From the NCBI RefSeq assembly GCF_016583645.1, contig NZ_NRRL01000001.1, positions 62,001 to 126,000 on the forward strand: a stretch of 64,000 nucleotides of DNA, written 5' to 3'. This DNA comes from Rhodovibrio sodomensis. Its GTDB lineage: Bacteria > Pseudomonadota > Alphaproteobacteria > Kiloniellales > Rhodovibrionaceae. The notes below the pieces were generated by a model that worked only from the letters and a program-made list of their open reading frames with translations, was not told the origin of the DNA and searched no databases. A program made the translations under genes and the position numbers. Below are positions 42,825-51,633 of the stretch, in pieces (positions within the stretch are counted from its first letter, which is position 1; each line of letters begins with the position of its first letter).

Positions 42825-45140
42825 ATGTCTCGTACCCCCCGGTCCCTCCTCGTCGCGCTGCTCAGCACCACCGCGCTGACGCTGGCCGCCTGTGGCGGCG
42901 GCGGTGGCGGTGCCGGCTCCCAGACCTCGAACAACCAGCCGGTCACCGGCTCCACGCCGTCACCGAGCGATCCCTTGTCCGCACCGTTCTCTAAACCGAC
43001 CACGCCGGCCCACTTCGAGACGTCCGAGTACGACCGCGCCCAGGCCTTCGATCAGATCAACGCCTCGCACGCCTACGCCGCCGGTCTGACCGGCGAGGGC
43101 GTGCTGGCCGCAGTCATCGATACCGGCCTGGACAGCTCGCACACGGAGTTCACCGGCGCGATCACGGAAGACATTCACGGACGCGGCGCTAACACATACG
43201 GCGACCTGCACGGTCATGAGGTGATGGGTTTGCTGGGTGCCCGGAAAAACGACAGCGAGATCCATGGCGTGGCCTACGACGCCGACCTGCTGTCGATCCG
43301 CGCCGACGATCCCGGATCGTGCGGCGGCAGCGGATGTCAGTACCAGCAGGCCGATCTCGCGACCGCGACCGACCTCGCCAAGACTTACAACCCGCGCGTC
43401 ATCAACTACTCGATGGGCGGTGATGACGGCTCCGGCACGCTCGACGCAAGCTTTCGCACCGCGCTCGTGAACGCCGCACAGCCCTCCGTCGACGGCGACG
43501 GCAACCCGAACGGTAGCGTGCTGGTTTTCGCCGCCGGCAACGAGAGCTACGCGACGCCAAGCGACCTGGCTCACTTCGCCGCCGACGCCGACGCCCAGGG
43601 GCGCGGCATCATCGTCGGCGCGGTCGACTCGAGCAACGCGATCGCCAGCTTCTCCAACCGCGCCGGCCCCGGCGACACGCAGAACTGGTTCATCGTCGCG
43701 CCCGGCGAAGACGTCGTCACCACGACCGCCGCACCGAACACCCTCGCGGTCGTTGACGGCACCTCCTTCGCCGCTCCGCAGGTCGCCGGTGCCGCCGCGA
43801 TCCTGGCGCAGAGCTTCCCCTACCTGCGCGGCGACGAGATCGTACAGATCCTCCTCGATACCGCGCAAGACCTGGGTACGGCGGGTGTCGACGCGACCTA
43901 CGGCCACGGCCTACTCGACCTCGAGGCCGCGATGAACCCCAGCGGCACGCCGCTGGTGCCGGCCGGCAGCTCGGTGAACGACGGCGGGGCCAAGCTGGCC
44001 GCCTCGGCCCTGTCGCCGTCGAGCGCCTTCGGTAAGGCCCTGCAGCAGGCCAACGCGCTCAAGCAGGCCGCGTTCATCGACAAGTACGGCCGCGCCTTCC
44101 AGGTCGACCTGACGGCCGGCATCGGCGCCGGTCAGGCAGCCCCGATGAACTTCGCCCACATCATCCCGGGCTTCGGCCCGAACCGGGTCAGCGCCGGCGA
44201 CCGGGTCGGCGAGGGCTGGATGCACTTCTCCGAGCGCACCGGCTTCACCACCCGCTCCGAGCTCAGCCAGGGTCACATCCCAGGCCAGGAGCAGGGCGGG
44301 CAGTCCTTCGCCTTCAACCAGTCCTACGAGGACCTCAACTTCTCGTTCGGTCACGGCGTATCGCTGCAGAGCCTGCGCGGCGGCCCGGACGCCGCCGAGG
44401 AACTCGGCATGGGCACCGATCTCGCCTCGCCTTACCTCGGCTTCGCCACCGGCGAGGACGTGATGGCGACCATCTACGACCGCGGTCACGGCCTGTTCGC
44501 CGGGTTCGCCACCAGCGAGGGTGGCCACGACGGCACCGCGCAGGTCGGCACGATCGGCTACACCTTCCAGGACGGCACTCGCCTGACGCTGGATAGCGGC
44601 AGCCTGATCGAGGGCGAGTCCCTGCTCGGCTCCTACGGCCAGGGCGCCTTCGACTTCGGCACCGAGGGCCAGTCCCGCTTCATGGGCCTGCGCCTGGACA
44701 TGCCGATGAGCCGCAACTGGCTGGTCTCGGCGAGCTACCACCGCGGCGTGACCGAGGCGGACAACACCGGCCACGGCCTGTGGCGGGGCACCACCGCGAT
44801 CCAGAGCGAGGCCTTCGGCGTCGCGGTCGCCGGCCGCGAGGTCTTCCGCGAGGGCGACAGCCTGGGCTTCGGCATCAGCCGGCCGCTCAAGATCGTCAGC
44901 GGTGCGGCCAACGTGAGCGTGCCGGTCGGTCGCGGCGCCGACGGCGAGATCATCCGCGAGGACCATCAGATCGGCCTCAGCCCCGACGGCAACCAGGTCG
45001 ACCTCGAGGTCTCCTACGCCACCCCGCTGAGCGAGAACAGCTCGCTGCGGATGGGGCTGATGGGCCGCCTGCAGCCGGGCCACGACCGCGACGCCGCCCC
45101 GGAGGCCGGTGCGGCCGTCTCCTACCAGATCACCTGGTAA
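42825..45140 (+). CDS. Surface subtilisin-like serine protease, lipoprotein with barrel-like C-terminus
   Basis: A 771-residue protein. Lipobox 'LTLAACGGGG' (Cys23). Peptidase S8 triad: Asp99 in 'AAVIDTGLDSSHTEF', His129 in 'GDLHGHEVMGLLGA', Ser314 in 'VDGTSFAAPQVAGAAAIL'. Residues about 430-771 are Gly-rich with alternating hydrophobic strands and an aromatic last residue ('SYQITW'), like an outer-membrane autotransporter barrel. A lipobox and a barrel on one chain is unusual but seen in some autotransporter proteases. It would act at the cell surface. Terminator at 45166. Confidence 0.85.
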   Translation: MSRTPRSLLVALLSTTALTLAACGGGGGGAGSQTSNNQPVTGSTPSPSDPLSAPFSKPTTPAHFETSEYDRAQAFDQINASHAYAAGLTGEGVLAAVIDTGLDSSHTEFTGAITEDIHGRGANTYGDLHGHEVMGLLGARKNDSEIHGVAYDADLLSIRADDPGSCGGSGCQYQQADLATATDLAKTYNPRVINYSMGGDDGSGTLDASFRTALVNAAQPSVDGDGNPNGSVLVFAAGNESYATPSDLAHFAADADAQGRGIIVGAVDSSNAIASFSNRAGPGDTQNWFIVAPGEDVVTTTAAPNTLAVVDGTSFAAPQVAGAAAILAQSFPYLRGDEIVQILLDTAQDLGTAGVDATYGHGLLDLEAAMNPSGTPLVPAGSSVNDGGAKLAASALSPSSAFGKALQQANALKQAAFIDKYGRAFQVDLTAGIGAGQAAPMNFAHIIPGFGPNRVSAGDRVGEGWMHFSERTGFTTRSELSQGHIPGQEQGGQSFAFNQSYEDLNFSFGHGVSLQSLRGGPDAAEELGMGTDLASPYLGFATGEDVMATIYDRGHGLFAGFATSEGGHDGTAQVGTIGYTFQDGTRLTLDSGSLIEGESLLGSYGQGAFDFGTEGQSRFMGLRLDMPMSRNWLVSASYHRGVTEADNTGHGLWRGTTAIQSEAFGVAVAGREVFREGDSLGFGISRPLKIVSGAANVSVPVGRGADGEIIREDHQIGLSPDGNQVDLEVSYATPLSENSSLRMGLMGRLQPGHDRDAAPEAGAAVSYQITW

Positions 45141-45165
45141 GACCCGCTCATGCCCCGACCGGATG

Positions 45166-45198
45166 CGGCCCGCTGCCAGGCGCAGCGGGCCGTTTTCG
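45166..45198 (+). terminator. Rho-independent terminator after the subtilase gene
   Basis: CGGCCCGCTGC pairs with GCAGCGGGCCG, followed by TTTTCG. Confidence 0.9.
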
Positions 45199-45280
45199 TC
45201 TTCAGACCAGACGTCACCACCCGTCCGGCCCGCCCCTTCTTCGATGAGGGCGCGCCGGACAGCCGGCTCGCTCGGCACGA

Positions 45281-45290
45281 TCCCACTTCC
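45281..45290 (+). promoter_or_regulatory. ACCCAYTTYC-type box upstream of leader 6
   Basis: TCCCACTTCC, about 90 nt before P1 of leader 6, a plausible site for the start of the leader transcript. Confidence 0.4.
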
Positions 45291-45309
45291 CAATCACAAC
45301 CGCGTCCCT

Positions 45310-45515
45310 TCCCCACAGCCGCGCGCGGCGGCTGTGGCGAGTGGATGCCTTCCGCTCAGATCAAGGGTCCAGGGCGCCCGCCGGTCCCGGCCGTGCCACA
45401 CGCACGGCTCAGGCAAAAGCCCGTCACGACTGCCGATGAGCCTTCGTCCTTTTCCGAACGGAACCGGAGCGAGGCCGCCGCGCAAGGGGACCAGCCAGCT
45501 CCTCGGGAGCCAGAC
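45310..45515 (+). promoter_or_regulatory. Structured leader RNA 6 (subclass A) upstream of the gene at 45551
   Basis: A 5' hairpin (CCACAGCCGC/GCGGCTGTGG, about 45315-45339) leads in. P1 GGGC (45372-45375) with GCCC (45419-45422); P3 GCCGTGC/GCACGGC (45390-45408); long-range GGTCCC (45383-45388) with GGGACC (45487-45492); distal hairpin GCTCC/GGAGC (45498-45510). 'AGGCAAAAGCCC' stands in for the subclass A segment. Confidence 0.75.
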
Positions 45516-45550
45516 GACCTCGCTCGACCCGGACGGAAGGACACAGTCCC

Positions 45551-46456
45551 ATGATGGTTCAACTGACCCACGCGCGCGTCAAGGAGATGGCGCGCAGCCT
45601 GCGCACGCAGCTCGGCCGCCAGGCCCCGAGCTACGCCAAGACCCTCGATATGATCGCCCGGATGCACGGCTACGCGGGCTACGCCGCGCTCAAGCCCGCG
45701 CTCGCCGCCTGCGACAACCAGATGCCCTGGCGCGTCTACACCGTGCTGTTCCAGGACGGCGATAGCGTCCGGACGCTGAGCCCGATCTGGGCGCCGGGTG
45801 TGCGCAACGCCGAGGAGGAGGCCCGCCGCCGCCTGGGCGACTCTGGCGACCTGCCGCTGATCAGCGTCCTTTACGGCGCGACCATCACTCCGCCCGAGAA
45901 CCCGAGCGTCGACGATCAGATCCTCTGGACCGTGATTCTGCAGACCGAAGACCGCTATCGGCCCCGTCAAACGCTAATCGTCCCCGCGGTTGGCGTGGGC
46001 GCTGCGTTGCGCCGCGCAATCAACAGCCGGCGCCATGACACGGGCGAGCTCTACCGCCCGGACAAGCAGCGTACGCCGGAGCAGATCACGCCGATCGCGG
46101 TCCTGCCCGGCCACCTGGCGCCGGCCGACGAGACCCAGGTGCCGTTCTTCACCAAGCCACGCCTGCTGATCGAGATGGAGGGCGGCATCATCCAGTTCAT
46201 GGCGGCCGATCAGGACATCATGATCATGCGGGTCGACCGCGATGTCCTGCAGGACTTCTCCTGTGCTGCTGGCGAGGAGGAAGCCGAGATCGAGGACGCC
46301 ATCCCGCACTGGGACGGTCCCGACGAGATCGCCACCCCGCTGCGTGTCCACGATCTCGCCGAACGGCACCAGCGGGCCTTCCGGACCCAGTTGCGCGACC
46401 TCTGCGGCCTCGATGCACCGGACGCCACCGAGGAAGAAGCCGATGCCAGCGCGTGA
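45551..46456 (+). CDS. Leader-associated paralog 6: Glyoxalase_8-like head, unknown C-terminus
   Basis: A 301-residue protein (ATG at 45551 or 45554). The head is 'THARVKEMARSLRTQL' plus 'YAKTLDMIARMHGYAGYAAL'. The body has 'WRVYTVLFQDGDSVRTLSPI' and 'LLIEMEGGIIQFMAADQDI'. It has the subclass A head, as its leader predicts. Overlaps the next gene by 14 nt. Confidence 0.75.
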   Translation: MMVQLTHARVKEMARSLRTQLGRQAPSYAKTLDMIARMHGYAGYAALKPALAACDNQMPWRVYTVLFQDGDSVRTLSPIWAPGVRNAEEEARRRLGDSGDLPLISVLYGATITPPENPSVDDQILWTVILQTEDRYRPRQTLIVPAVGVGAALRRAINSRRHDTGELYRPDKQRTPEQITPIAVLPGHLAPADETQVPFFTKPRLLIEMEGGIIQFMAADQDIMIMRVDRDVLQDFSCAAGEEEAEIEDAIPHWDGPDEIATPLRVHDLAERHQRAFRTQLRDLCGLDAPDATEEEADASA

Positions 46457-46685
46457 CCGGCGTGCCGCAACAGTCAATCCGGAACCGGGGGAGATCGCCG
46501 AGGACCTCGAGGTGATCCTGCAGAAGAGTGCACCCGGCGACACCGCGTGGCATCTGCGCGGCTACATCCAGATGCTGCGCGGCGAGGCCAGCCGGATCCC
46601 GGCACGCGACGTCGCCGCCTTCTTCGAGAAGCAGGCACATCGCCCGAGCCTTCACCGCGCCTCCGGACATCCGGTGCGCGCCTGA
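46443..46685 (+). CDS. Unknown small protein overlapping paralog 6
   Basis: An 80-residue protein: 'GEIAEDLEVILQKSAPGDTA' and 'YIQMLRGEASRIPARDVAAF'. Starts inside the end of paralog 6 in another frame, so it is probably translated by coupling. Terminator follows. Confidence 0.5.
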   Translation: MPARDRRAATVNPEPGEIAEDLEVILQKSAPGDTAWHLRGYIQMLRGEASRIPARDVAAFFEKQAHRPSLHRASGHPVRA

Positions 46686-46698
46686 TCGACCCCAAGCG

Positions 46699-46731
46699 AA
46701 CGGGCGGCCCAGCCGGGCCGCCCGCTTTGTT
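46699..46731 (+). terminator. Rho-independent terminator
   Basis: CGGGCGGCCC pairs with GGGCCGCCCG, followed by CTTTGTT. Confidence 0.85.
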
Positions 46732-46806
46732 CTCGTCCGTGCCCGCGGCACGCCGGCGCGCCCGCTACCAACTCCACGGTAACGGTCCCGAAACGGATGG
46801 TGCGCC

Positions 46807-47094
46807 ATGGATTACCAGCTGCTACGAAACGACCAGGGCGCGTGGTGCCTGGTCATCGACCGTATTTCCGATCAGCCGCCGGGCGCAGCGGCCCTGACCC
46901 TCGACGGCAGGGGCTTCGCGCTGCGTCGCGACGGGACCGCCTACCCTATGCCGCCGATGGGCGAACAGACCCTCGCCAACCTTGTCCGCGACCTCGGGCC
47001 AGCCGACAGCACGATCCTCGTCGTCGAGATGTTGGATCAGGGCGTCCAGCACACCTATGAGGCGGACCTGCGACTCGCGGGGGCGCGCCGATGA
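46807..47094 (+). CDS. Unknown small protein
   Basis: A 95-residue protein with a repeated strand pattern ('RNDQGAWCLVIDRISDQ', 'GRGFALRRDGTAYPMP'). Coupled by ATGA to the following lipoprotein gene. A weak TACCAACTCC box precedes it. Confidence 0.55.
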   Translation: MDYQLLRNDQGAWCLVIDRISDQPPGAAALTLDGRGFALRRDGTAYPMPPMGEQTLANLVRDLGPADSTILVVEMLDQGVQHTYEADLRLAGARR

Positions 47095-48395
47095 GCAGCG
47101 CACGCGACCGCTTCGCCAGCTTCTTCCAGACCTCAAGGATCGAGGCGCACGCCCCCGAGGGTGGCGACCGCACGCGGCGCGCGACGCGCCTCGCCGCGGT
47201 GCTGGCCGCCGGGCTCACGGCCGCAGCCTGCAGCAGCGCGCCCGAGATGGGCACCGGCCCCAAGATCGGCGCCGCGCCCGCCGCGGTCGAACAGACAACC
47301 CTCGGTCATAGCTCCGAGCCCGGCACGCTGGACGCGCTCGCTCGCGTCGCGCAGGCCGCCGGCGGCGGCACGGTCGCCTACGTCGATCTCTCCCGCATGG
47401 ATAGCGGCGCCCAGGCCAAGCGGTCGATCATCGACAATGCGCACGGACCGGACGGACACATCGCTCAGCAATTCGCCACCTCGGTGTTCGATAACGCGCT
47501 GAAGGAGACCAGGCCCGAATACACCAGCGTCAGTTTCAAGCTGACCAACGGCACGACCTACTGCCTCGGGGTCGCAACCCAGGTCGATCGCATGACCCCA
47601 GGCCACCTGCTCTCTCACGGCCATTCGCCCGACCGGGTTCCCGAGACGCGCATCCAGCTCAAGAGCCCCGACGCACTCGCGTTCTTCACCCAGGCGCACG
47701 AGGTCGCCGGCCACTGCGGCTACACCGCGCCGAGCTTCTCGGACGCGCCGAACTGGAGGCAGCATGCCGAGGTCGTCGCCGACTCTGTCGCCGCGGCGCT
47801 GCTGGCCCGGCGCGACGGCCACACCCATGACATCCGCGCGATCTCCGAGCTGCGCGCGGCCGGCGTGCTCGAGTTCGCCGGCCAGTCATACACGGGAACG
47901 GACGGCCAGCCGCTTCGCAGCGCCGACTACTATACCAGCCCGGCGATCGATCAGGTCGCGGCCTGGGCCGACAAGCGCTTGGCCCTGCCTGCCGAAAGCC
48001 CTGATCACCTGAAGAACATGCCGCCAGCCGACGTCGTCCGTGAGGCCCAGCAGATCGGACTGAAGCACGTCCTCACCGGCGAGCAGCTCGACCGGCTCCA
48101 GGCCGGGCTCGACAAGGCCGCGACCCAGGGCGCAGAGGGCCAGCGTCTGGGCGCCACGGCCGCGATCGACCTGCCCCAGGGCAACAAGATGCTGGCGCGG
48201 ATCGCCCGCGGCACCCGCGCCACCTTCGGCCCCGAGGCCGCGCCACCGGCGGTCGCCTTCAGCCCTCTCGCCAAGGGGGGCAGCCAGGCGCTGCCCCCGA
48301 TGGAGGCCGGCAAGCTCGCTCAGGACCTCAAGACCGACCCCACCGCGGCCGCGACCAAGCCCCGCCGGGCCGGCGGCCTCGAACCCGAACTCTAG
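47091..48395 (+). CDS. Lipoprotein with HEXXGH-type metalloprotease-like motif
   Basis: A 434-residue protein. A transmembrane/lipobox segment 'LAAVLAAGLTAAACSS' (Cys47) sits behind an unusually long 30-residue leader. At 203-208 is 'HEVAGH', the same spacing as the HELLGH of dipeptidyl peptidase III (M49), and about 20 residues on is 'HAEVVADSVAAALLA', a plausible third-ligand glutamate helix. The rest has no similarity I recognise. A zinc peptidase of a new type is possible; the motif alone is not proof. Confidence 0.6.
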   Translation: MSSARDRFASFFQTSRIEAHAPEGGDRTRRATRLAAVLAAGLTAAACSSAPEMGTGPKIGAAPAAVEQTTLGHSSEPGTLDALARVAQAAGGGTVAYVDLSRMDSGAQAKRSIIDNAHGPDGHIAQQFATSVFDNALKETRPEYTSVSFKLTNGTTYCLGVATQVDRMTPGHLLSHGHSPDRVPETRIQLKSPDALAFFTQAHEVAGHCGYTAPSFSDAPNWRQHAEVVADSVAAALLARRDGHTHDIRAISELRAAGVLEFAGQSYTGTDGQPLRSADYYTSPAIDQVAAWADKRLALPAESPDHLKNMPPADVVREAQQIGLKHVLTGEQLDRLQAGLDKAATQGAEGQRLGATAAIDLPQGNKMLARIARGTRATFGPEAAPPAVAFSPLAKGGSQALPPMEAGKLAQDLKTDPTAAATKPRRAGGLEPEL

Positions 48396-48484
48396 GTCCG
48401 AACCGGCGCGCCAATTCCTACCCAACAATCCCAACTCTTCCGGGACCGCTGTCCCGAGCGTGCGCAACCGCGTGCGCTCTGGCG

Positions 48485-48645
48485 AGCGGTTGCGACCCGC
48501 TCGGTACAGGGCATCCGTCGGCTCCGCCTTCACCATCAACCGGTGAGGGAAGACCGTGCCCGAAAACGCACCACCCCCACCTCCCGATCCGCATCTCGCC
48601 ATGCCGGTCGGTGGATCGCGCACACCGGAGCCAGCCCCGGCACAC
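48485..48645 (+). promoter_or_regulatory. Structured leader RNA 7 (subclass B) upstream of the gene at 48686
   Basis: 5' hairpin GAGCGG/CCGCTC (about 48484-48503). P1 GGGCAT (48509-48514) with GTGCCC (48556-48561); P2 GTC (48517-48519) with GAC (48552-48554); P3 an 8-bp stem at 48527-48549; long-range GGCTCCG (48520-48526) with CGGAGCC (48626-48632). The last pairing ends 53 nt before the ATG. Confidence 0.75.
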
Positions 48646-48685
48646 GACGAGGCCGGATACCACCGATCGGTCGATGGAGAGACCC

Positions 48686-49576
48686 ATGCAGATCGAGATC
48701 ACGCCCAAAAAGCTGAAGACCATCGCCCGCCGCCTGGCGGAGGACCTGAGCCTGGACGAACACCAGCGTCGACGCACGCTGGACTCGCTCGCCCGCAGCC
48801 TCGGCCACAAGACCTACGCCAGGCTCGAGGCGGCCGCCGCGGCCAACGCGCCGGCCGACCCCGACGACAAGCCGGCAACGCCCGAAACCCCGGTCGCTCA
48901 GCTGCGCGCCGTCCTGGGGCCGGTGATCGACCGGACGGGCGCGATGGCCCCCGAAGAGCAGGCCGAGGCCGAAATGCTGGCGAGCCGTTTCCTGCGGGCC
49001 TGCAACAAGGCTGTCTGCGTCTACGGCAGCGGCGACGTCGCCGCGCTGATCGAACGCCGCGAGGGCAGCGAGGACTGCGACGCGGAGACCCGCGGCGCCA
49101 CCTGGATGGCCCGCTACGGCCATCGCCTGGAAGAACACATCAGCGAGGAGGCCTGGCTCGTGCTCGCCGACCTGCTCGACATGTACCCGGCACCGGCCGG
49201 TGACGCCCGCCTGCAGGACGACGAGTGGGTAGTTGCCCTGCGGGTCGAGCCGGCACGGGACAACCTGCCAGCCCAGGGGGCCGCCACCCAGGTATCACCG
49301 GATACGGCCCTCCCTACCCCGACGGATCCGGACGCCACCTCCGCGATCACGCAGCGTCACTACTGGACGATCGTCCGGGCGGAGACGACCCAGGAGGCCA
49401 TCGAAGCGGCACAGGACGCCTTCCATGCCAGCATACCGCTCGCCCATCCGGAGCTGGTGGCTGTTCGTGCGACCGCCGCGCGCTCCCGCTTCGCGATCCA
49501 GGAGGATGCGTGCTACCTCGCTGGCGCGGTGCCGGCCGACCGGGCGGCGCGCGTGCGCGCCGCGCTGCCCCACTGA
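48686..49576 (+). CDS. Leader-associated paralog 7: Glyoxalase_8-like head, unknown C-terminus
   Basis: A 296-residue protein. The head is 'TPKKLKTIARRLAEDLSL' plus 'RRRTLDSLARSLGHKTYARL'. The middle has 'EASRFLRACNK'-like helices and 'DVAALIERREGSEDCDAETR', related in style to paralogs 3 and 12. The C-terminal 80 residues ('HYWTIVRAETTQEAIEAAQD') look like a small alpha-beta domain. Start at 48686 with GGAGA upstream. Confidence 0.75.
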   Translation: MQIEITPKKLKTIARRLAEDLSLDEHQRRRTLDSLARSLGHKTYARLEAAAAANAPADPDDKPATPETPVAQLRAVLGPVIDRTGAMAPEEQAEAEMLASRFLRACNKAVCVYGSGDVAALIERREGSEDCDAETRGATWMARYGHRLEEHISEEAWLVLADLLDMYPAPAGDARLQDDEWVVALRVEPARDNLPAQGAATQVSPDTALPTPTDPDATSAITQRHYWTIVRAETTQEAIEAAQDAFHASIPLAHPELVAVRATAARSRFAIQEDACYLAGAVPADRAARVRAALPH

Positions 49577-49585
49577 CGCTGCCAA

Positions 49586-49615
49586 CCCGGGGCGGCCCTC
49601 ATGCGCTGCCCCGGG
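49586..49615 (+). terminator. Terminator-like hairpin
   Basis: CCCGGGGC pairs with GCCCCGGG; no T-run. Confidence 0.6.
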
Positions 49616-49653
49616 CGCGCCGCCGTAAAGCCGCACAAAAGGAGGGACAGGGC

Positions 49654-50034
49654 ATGCACCCGCCTGTCGACGCGCCGCTGACGCCGCAGAGCGAGTTCCG
49701 GGGGCCGTCCCGCGTGTTCCAGGTCCTGCACAACCAGACTGTCCGGCACCGGCCGGCCCGGCCGAGAGACATGATCCAGGACCAGGCGCGCGGCCGTCCG
49801 GTGCGGCCGCGCCGCGAGGTCCGGTCCCTGCACTGGTCGCTCTGGGATCCGGCCCGGCAGCGCGCCCACGGCCCCGTCGCGGAGATCATCTTCAATCCGG
49901 ACGGCAACGGCCTGCTCGACATCGTGCCGCGCCGTCAGCTGCGCATGCACCGTCAGACCGCCCGCAGCTTCAAACAGGCGGTCGAGGCGGTCGATGCCGC
50001 CTGCGCGCGCACCTTCGATCCCGCCAAGTCCTGA
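49654..50034 (+). CDS. Unknown basic protein
   Basis: A 126-residue, Arg-rich protein ('RGRPVRPRREVRSLHWSLWD') with a helical C-terminus ('MHRQTARSFKQAVEAVDAAC'). AAAGGAGGG precedes the ATG by 9 nt. Possibly nucleic-acid binding by composition; no family recognised. Confidence 0.55.
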   Translation: MHPPVDAPLTPQSEFRGPSRVFQVLHNQTVRHRPARPRDMIQDQARGRPVRPRREVRSLHWSLWDPARQRAHGPVAEIIFNPDGNGLLDIVPRRQLRMHRQTARSFKQAVEAVDAACARTFDPAKS

Positions 50035-50123
50035 TCCACGACCCCACATCCAGAGCATGATGATCACCACGACACCACGATCGACACGGCGACCGCCCTC
50101 GATAGGCACGCCCCGCTAAGCGG

Positions 50124-50133
50124 CCCCACTTCG
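50124..50133 (+). promoter_or_regulatory. ACCCAYTTYC-type box before the gene at 50175
   Basis: CCCCACTTCG, 41 nt before the ATG. Confidence 0.4.
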
Positions 50134-50174
50134 ATTGGGTGCTGGCGGCGGGGCTCAATCGAGGGAGACCCCGC

Positions 50175-50537
50175 ATGTTCGAGAAGGATCGCCGTCGCGC
50201 TCTGCGACGCCATCACGCGCGCCGCATGAAGGCGCGTGCCCGCGCGAGCCAGCGCGCACGCGCGCTCGAAGGCCCGTTCGGGCACTTCGACCGCTTCGTC
50301 TGGACCGACAAACAGGGCCGGCGCCGCACCCGTCTGTCGAGCTGGTCCGACGTGTTCGACTACCGCGCCTGCGCAGAGCGCACCGCCGACCATCTCGCGG
50401 TCTGTTCCTGCACGATGTGCGGTAACCCGCGCCGTCATTTCGGCTCGCGCACCCTGCAAGAGCAGCGGGCCTGCGCCGACACGCGGGAACAGCTCCGCAA
50501 CCCGGATCCGCTCAACGAGAACGAGGACGACACATGA
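50175..50537 (+). CDS. Small basic protein with CxCxxCGNPRR motif
   Basis: A 120-residue protein, with a strongly basic N-terminus ('RRRALRRHHARRMKARARAS') and a C-terminal 'VCSCTMCGNPRRHFGSRTLQEQ'. This Cys motif followed by T.QE is typical of a widespread small family in bacteria and phages of unknown function, probably metal binding. ATGA overlap with the next gene. Confidence 0.65.
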   Translation: MFEKDRRRALRRHHARRMKARARASQRARALEGPFGHFDRFVWTDKQGRRRTRLSSWSDVFDYRACAERTADHLAVCSCTMCGNPRRHFGSRTLQEQRACADTREQLRNPDPLNENEDDT

Positions 50538-50998
50538 CGATTCGCGAGCCCCTGTCCGTCACGCTCACGATCCAGGCCCGTATCGACGACCGATCCGCCC
50601 TGTTCGCCCAGGCAGTCTCGCGGGCCACTGAAGCCTTCGGCAGCAGCGACTTCTGGCCGGAGAGCCCCCACGCCGCTCTGTTCGAGGCCGCGATCGCGTC
50701 CAACAGCTGGCCATCGCCCGACATGATCGGCCTTGCCTACGACCAGCCCGCCGAACTCAATACGGCCAAGACCGGCTTCGACGCCGACAGCCACATCCAG
50801 CTCACCATCCCGGTCGACATCGACGACCCGGAGCAGCTGATCCAGCATCTCGACCTCGACCCGGCGCGGTGCGACAGCGCGCAGATGGTCGCGGCCCTGC
50901 GCGATCAGCTGCAGCAGGAAGTCGAGACCCTGTCGCCGGCGATCGCGCTCGAGCGTCTCACGATCGAGCCCGTCACCGCGGCCCGCAAGGCCGCCTGA
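50534..50998 (+). CDS. Unknown protein
   Basis: A 154-residue acidic protein ('SVTLTIQARIDDRSALFAQA', 'IQLTIPVDIDDPEQLIQHLD'). Second gene of a coupled pair; the DUF4031 gene follows after 14 nt. Confidence 0.6.
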   Translation: MTIREPLSVTLTIQARIDDRSALFAQAVSRATEAFGSSDFWPESPHAALFEAAIASNSWPSPDMIGLAYDQPAELNTAKTGFDADSHIQLTIPVDIDDPEQLIQHLDLDPARCDSAQMVAALRDQLQQEVETLSPAIALERLTIEPVTAARKAA

Positions 50999-51012
50999 GA
51001 GCGAGGTCCGTC

Positions 51013-51321
51013 ATGGCCGTCTACGTCGATCGCTGGCGTCAGCCCTACCGCGGCATGCTGATGTGCCACATGCTGGCTGACAGCATCGACGAGTTGCACG
51101 CCATGGCGGACCGGCTCGGGCTCAAGCGCGCGTGGTTCCAGAACAAGCCGGGGCAGGTCCCGCACTACGACGTCTGCTGGTCCAACCGACAAAAGGCGGT
51201 GAAATTGGGTGCCGTCGAGGTCGGTATGCGCGATACTGCCTGTCTCGTACGGCGGTGGCGAGTGGCGCGCCAGAGCGGCGAGCGCGCGATCGCGCCGCCC
51301 GACCCGCGACCCTCTTCTTAA
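51013..51321 (+). CDS. DUF4031 protein
   Basis: A 102-residue protein. 'AVYVDRWRQPYRGMLMCHML', 'LHAMADRLGLKRAWFQNKPG' and 'HYDVCWSNRQKAVKLGAVEV' match DUF4031 almost throughout. The family is small and frequent in phages and actinobacteria/proteobacteria; function unknown. Confidence 0.88.
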   Translation: MAVYVDRWRQPYRGMLMCHMLADSIDELHAMADRLGLKRAWFQNKPGQVPHYDVCWSNRQKAVKLGAVEVGMRDTACLVRRWRVARQSGERAIAPPDPRPSS

Positions 51322-51454
51322 GAGCCGGCTCTCAGCCGCCGGCCGTTCAACACACCCCAATCGCCTCGCCGCACCCATCCTCCACCTGAGGTCGGCCGCT
51401 GCCTGCAACACCCGGATCCGGATGCTGCAGAGAGCTGCCAAGCTCGTCTCAAGG

Positions 51455-51600
51455 GCCCTTCCGGCGCCCGTTGGTCCCGGGCCGCATCTAAGCGGCCCAT
51501 GGCGAAGCCGGAGACCTGGCTGTCGACCCACCCTCCTTCTCTTCCCGAAGGATCCGGTCGCGCCGCGCAACGGGACCGCCAGCCTCGCGGAGGCCAACGA
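51455..51600 (+). promoter_or_regulatory. Structured leader RNA 8 (subclass A) upstream of the gene at 51634
   Basis: P1 TCCGGC (51460-51465) with GCCGGA (51507-51512); P3 GGCCGC/GCGGCC (51480-51497); long-range GGTCCCG (51473-51479) with CGGGACC (51571-51577); distal hairpin GCCTC/GAGGC (51582-51594). P2 here is only wobble pairs (GTTG with TGGC). The last pairing ends 56 nt before the ATG. Confidence 0.75.
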
Positions 51601-51633
51601 CCGGGTTCGCCAGAAGAGCAAGGAGCTCGACCG

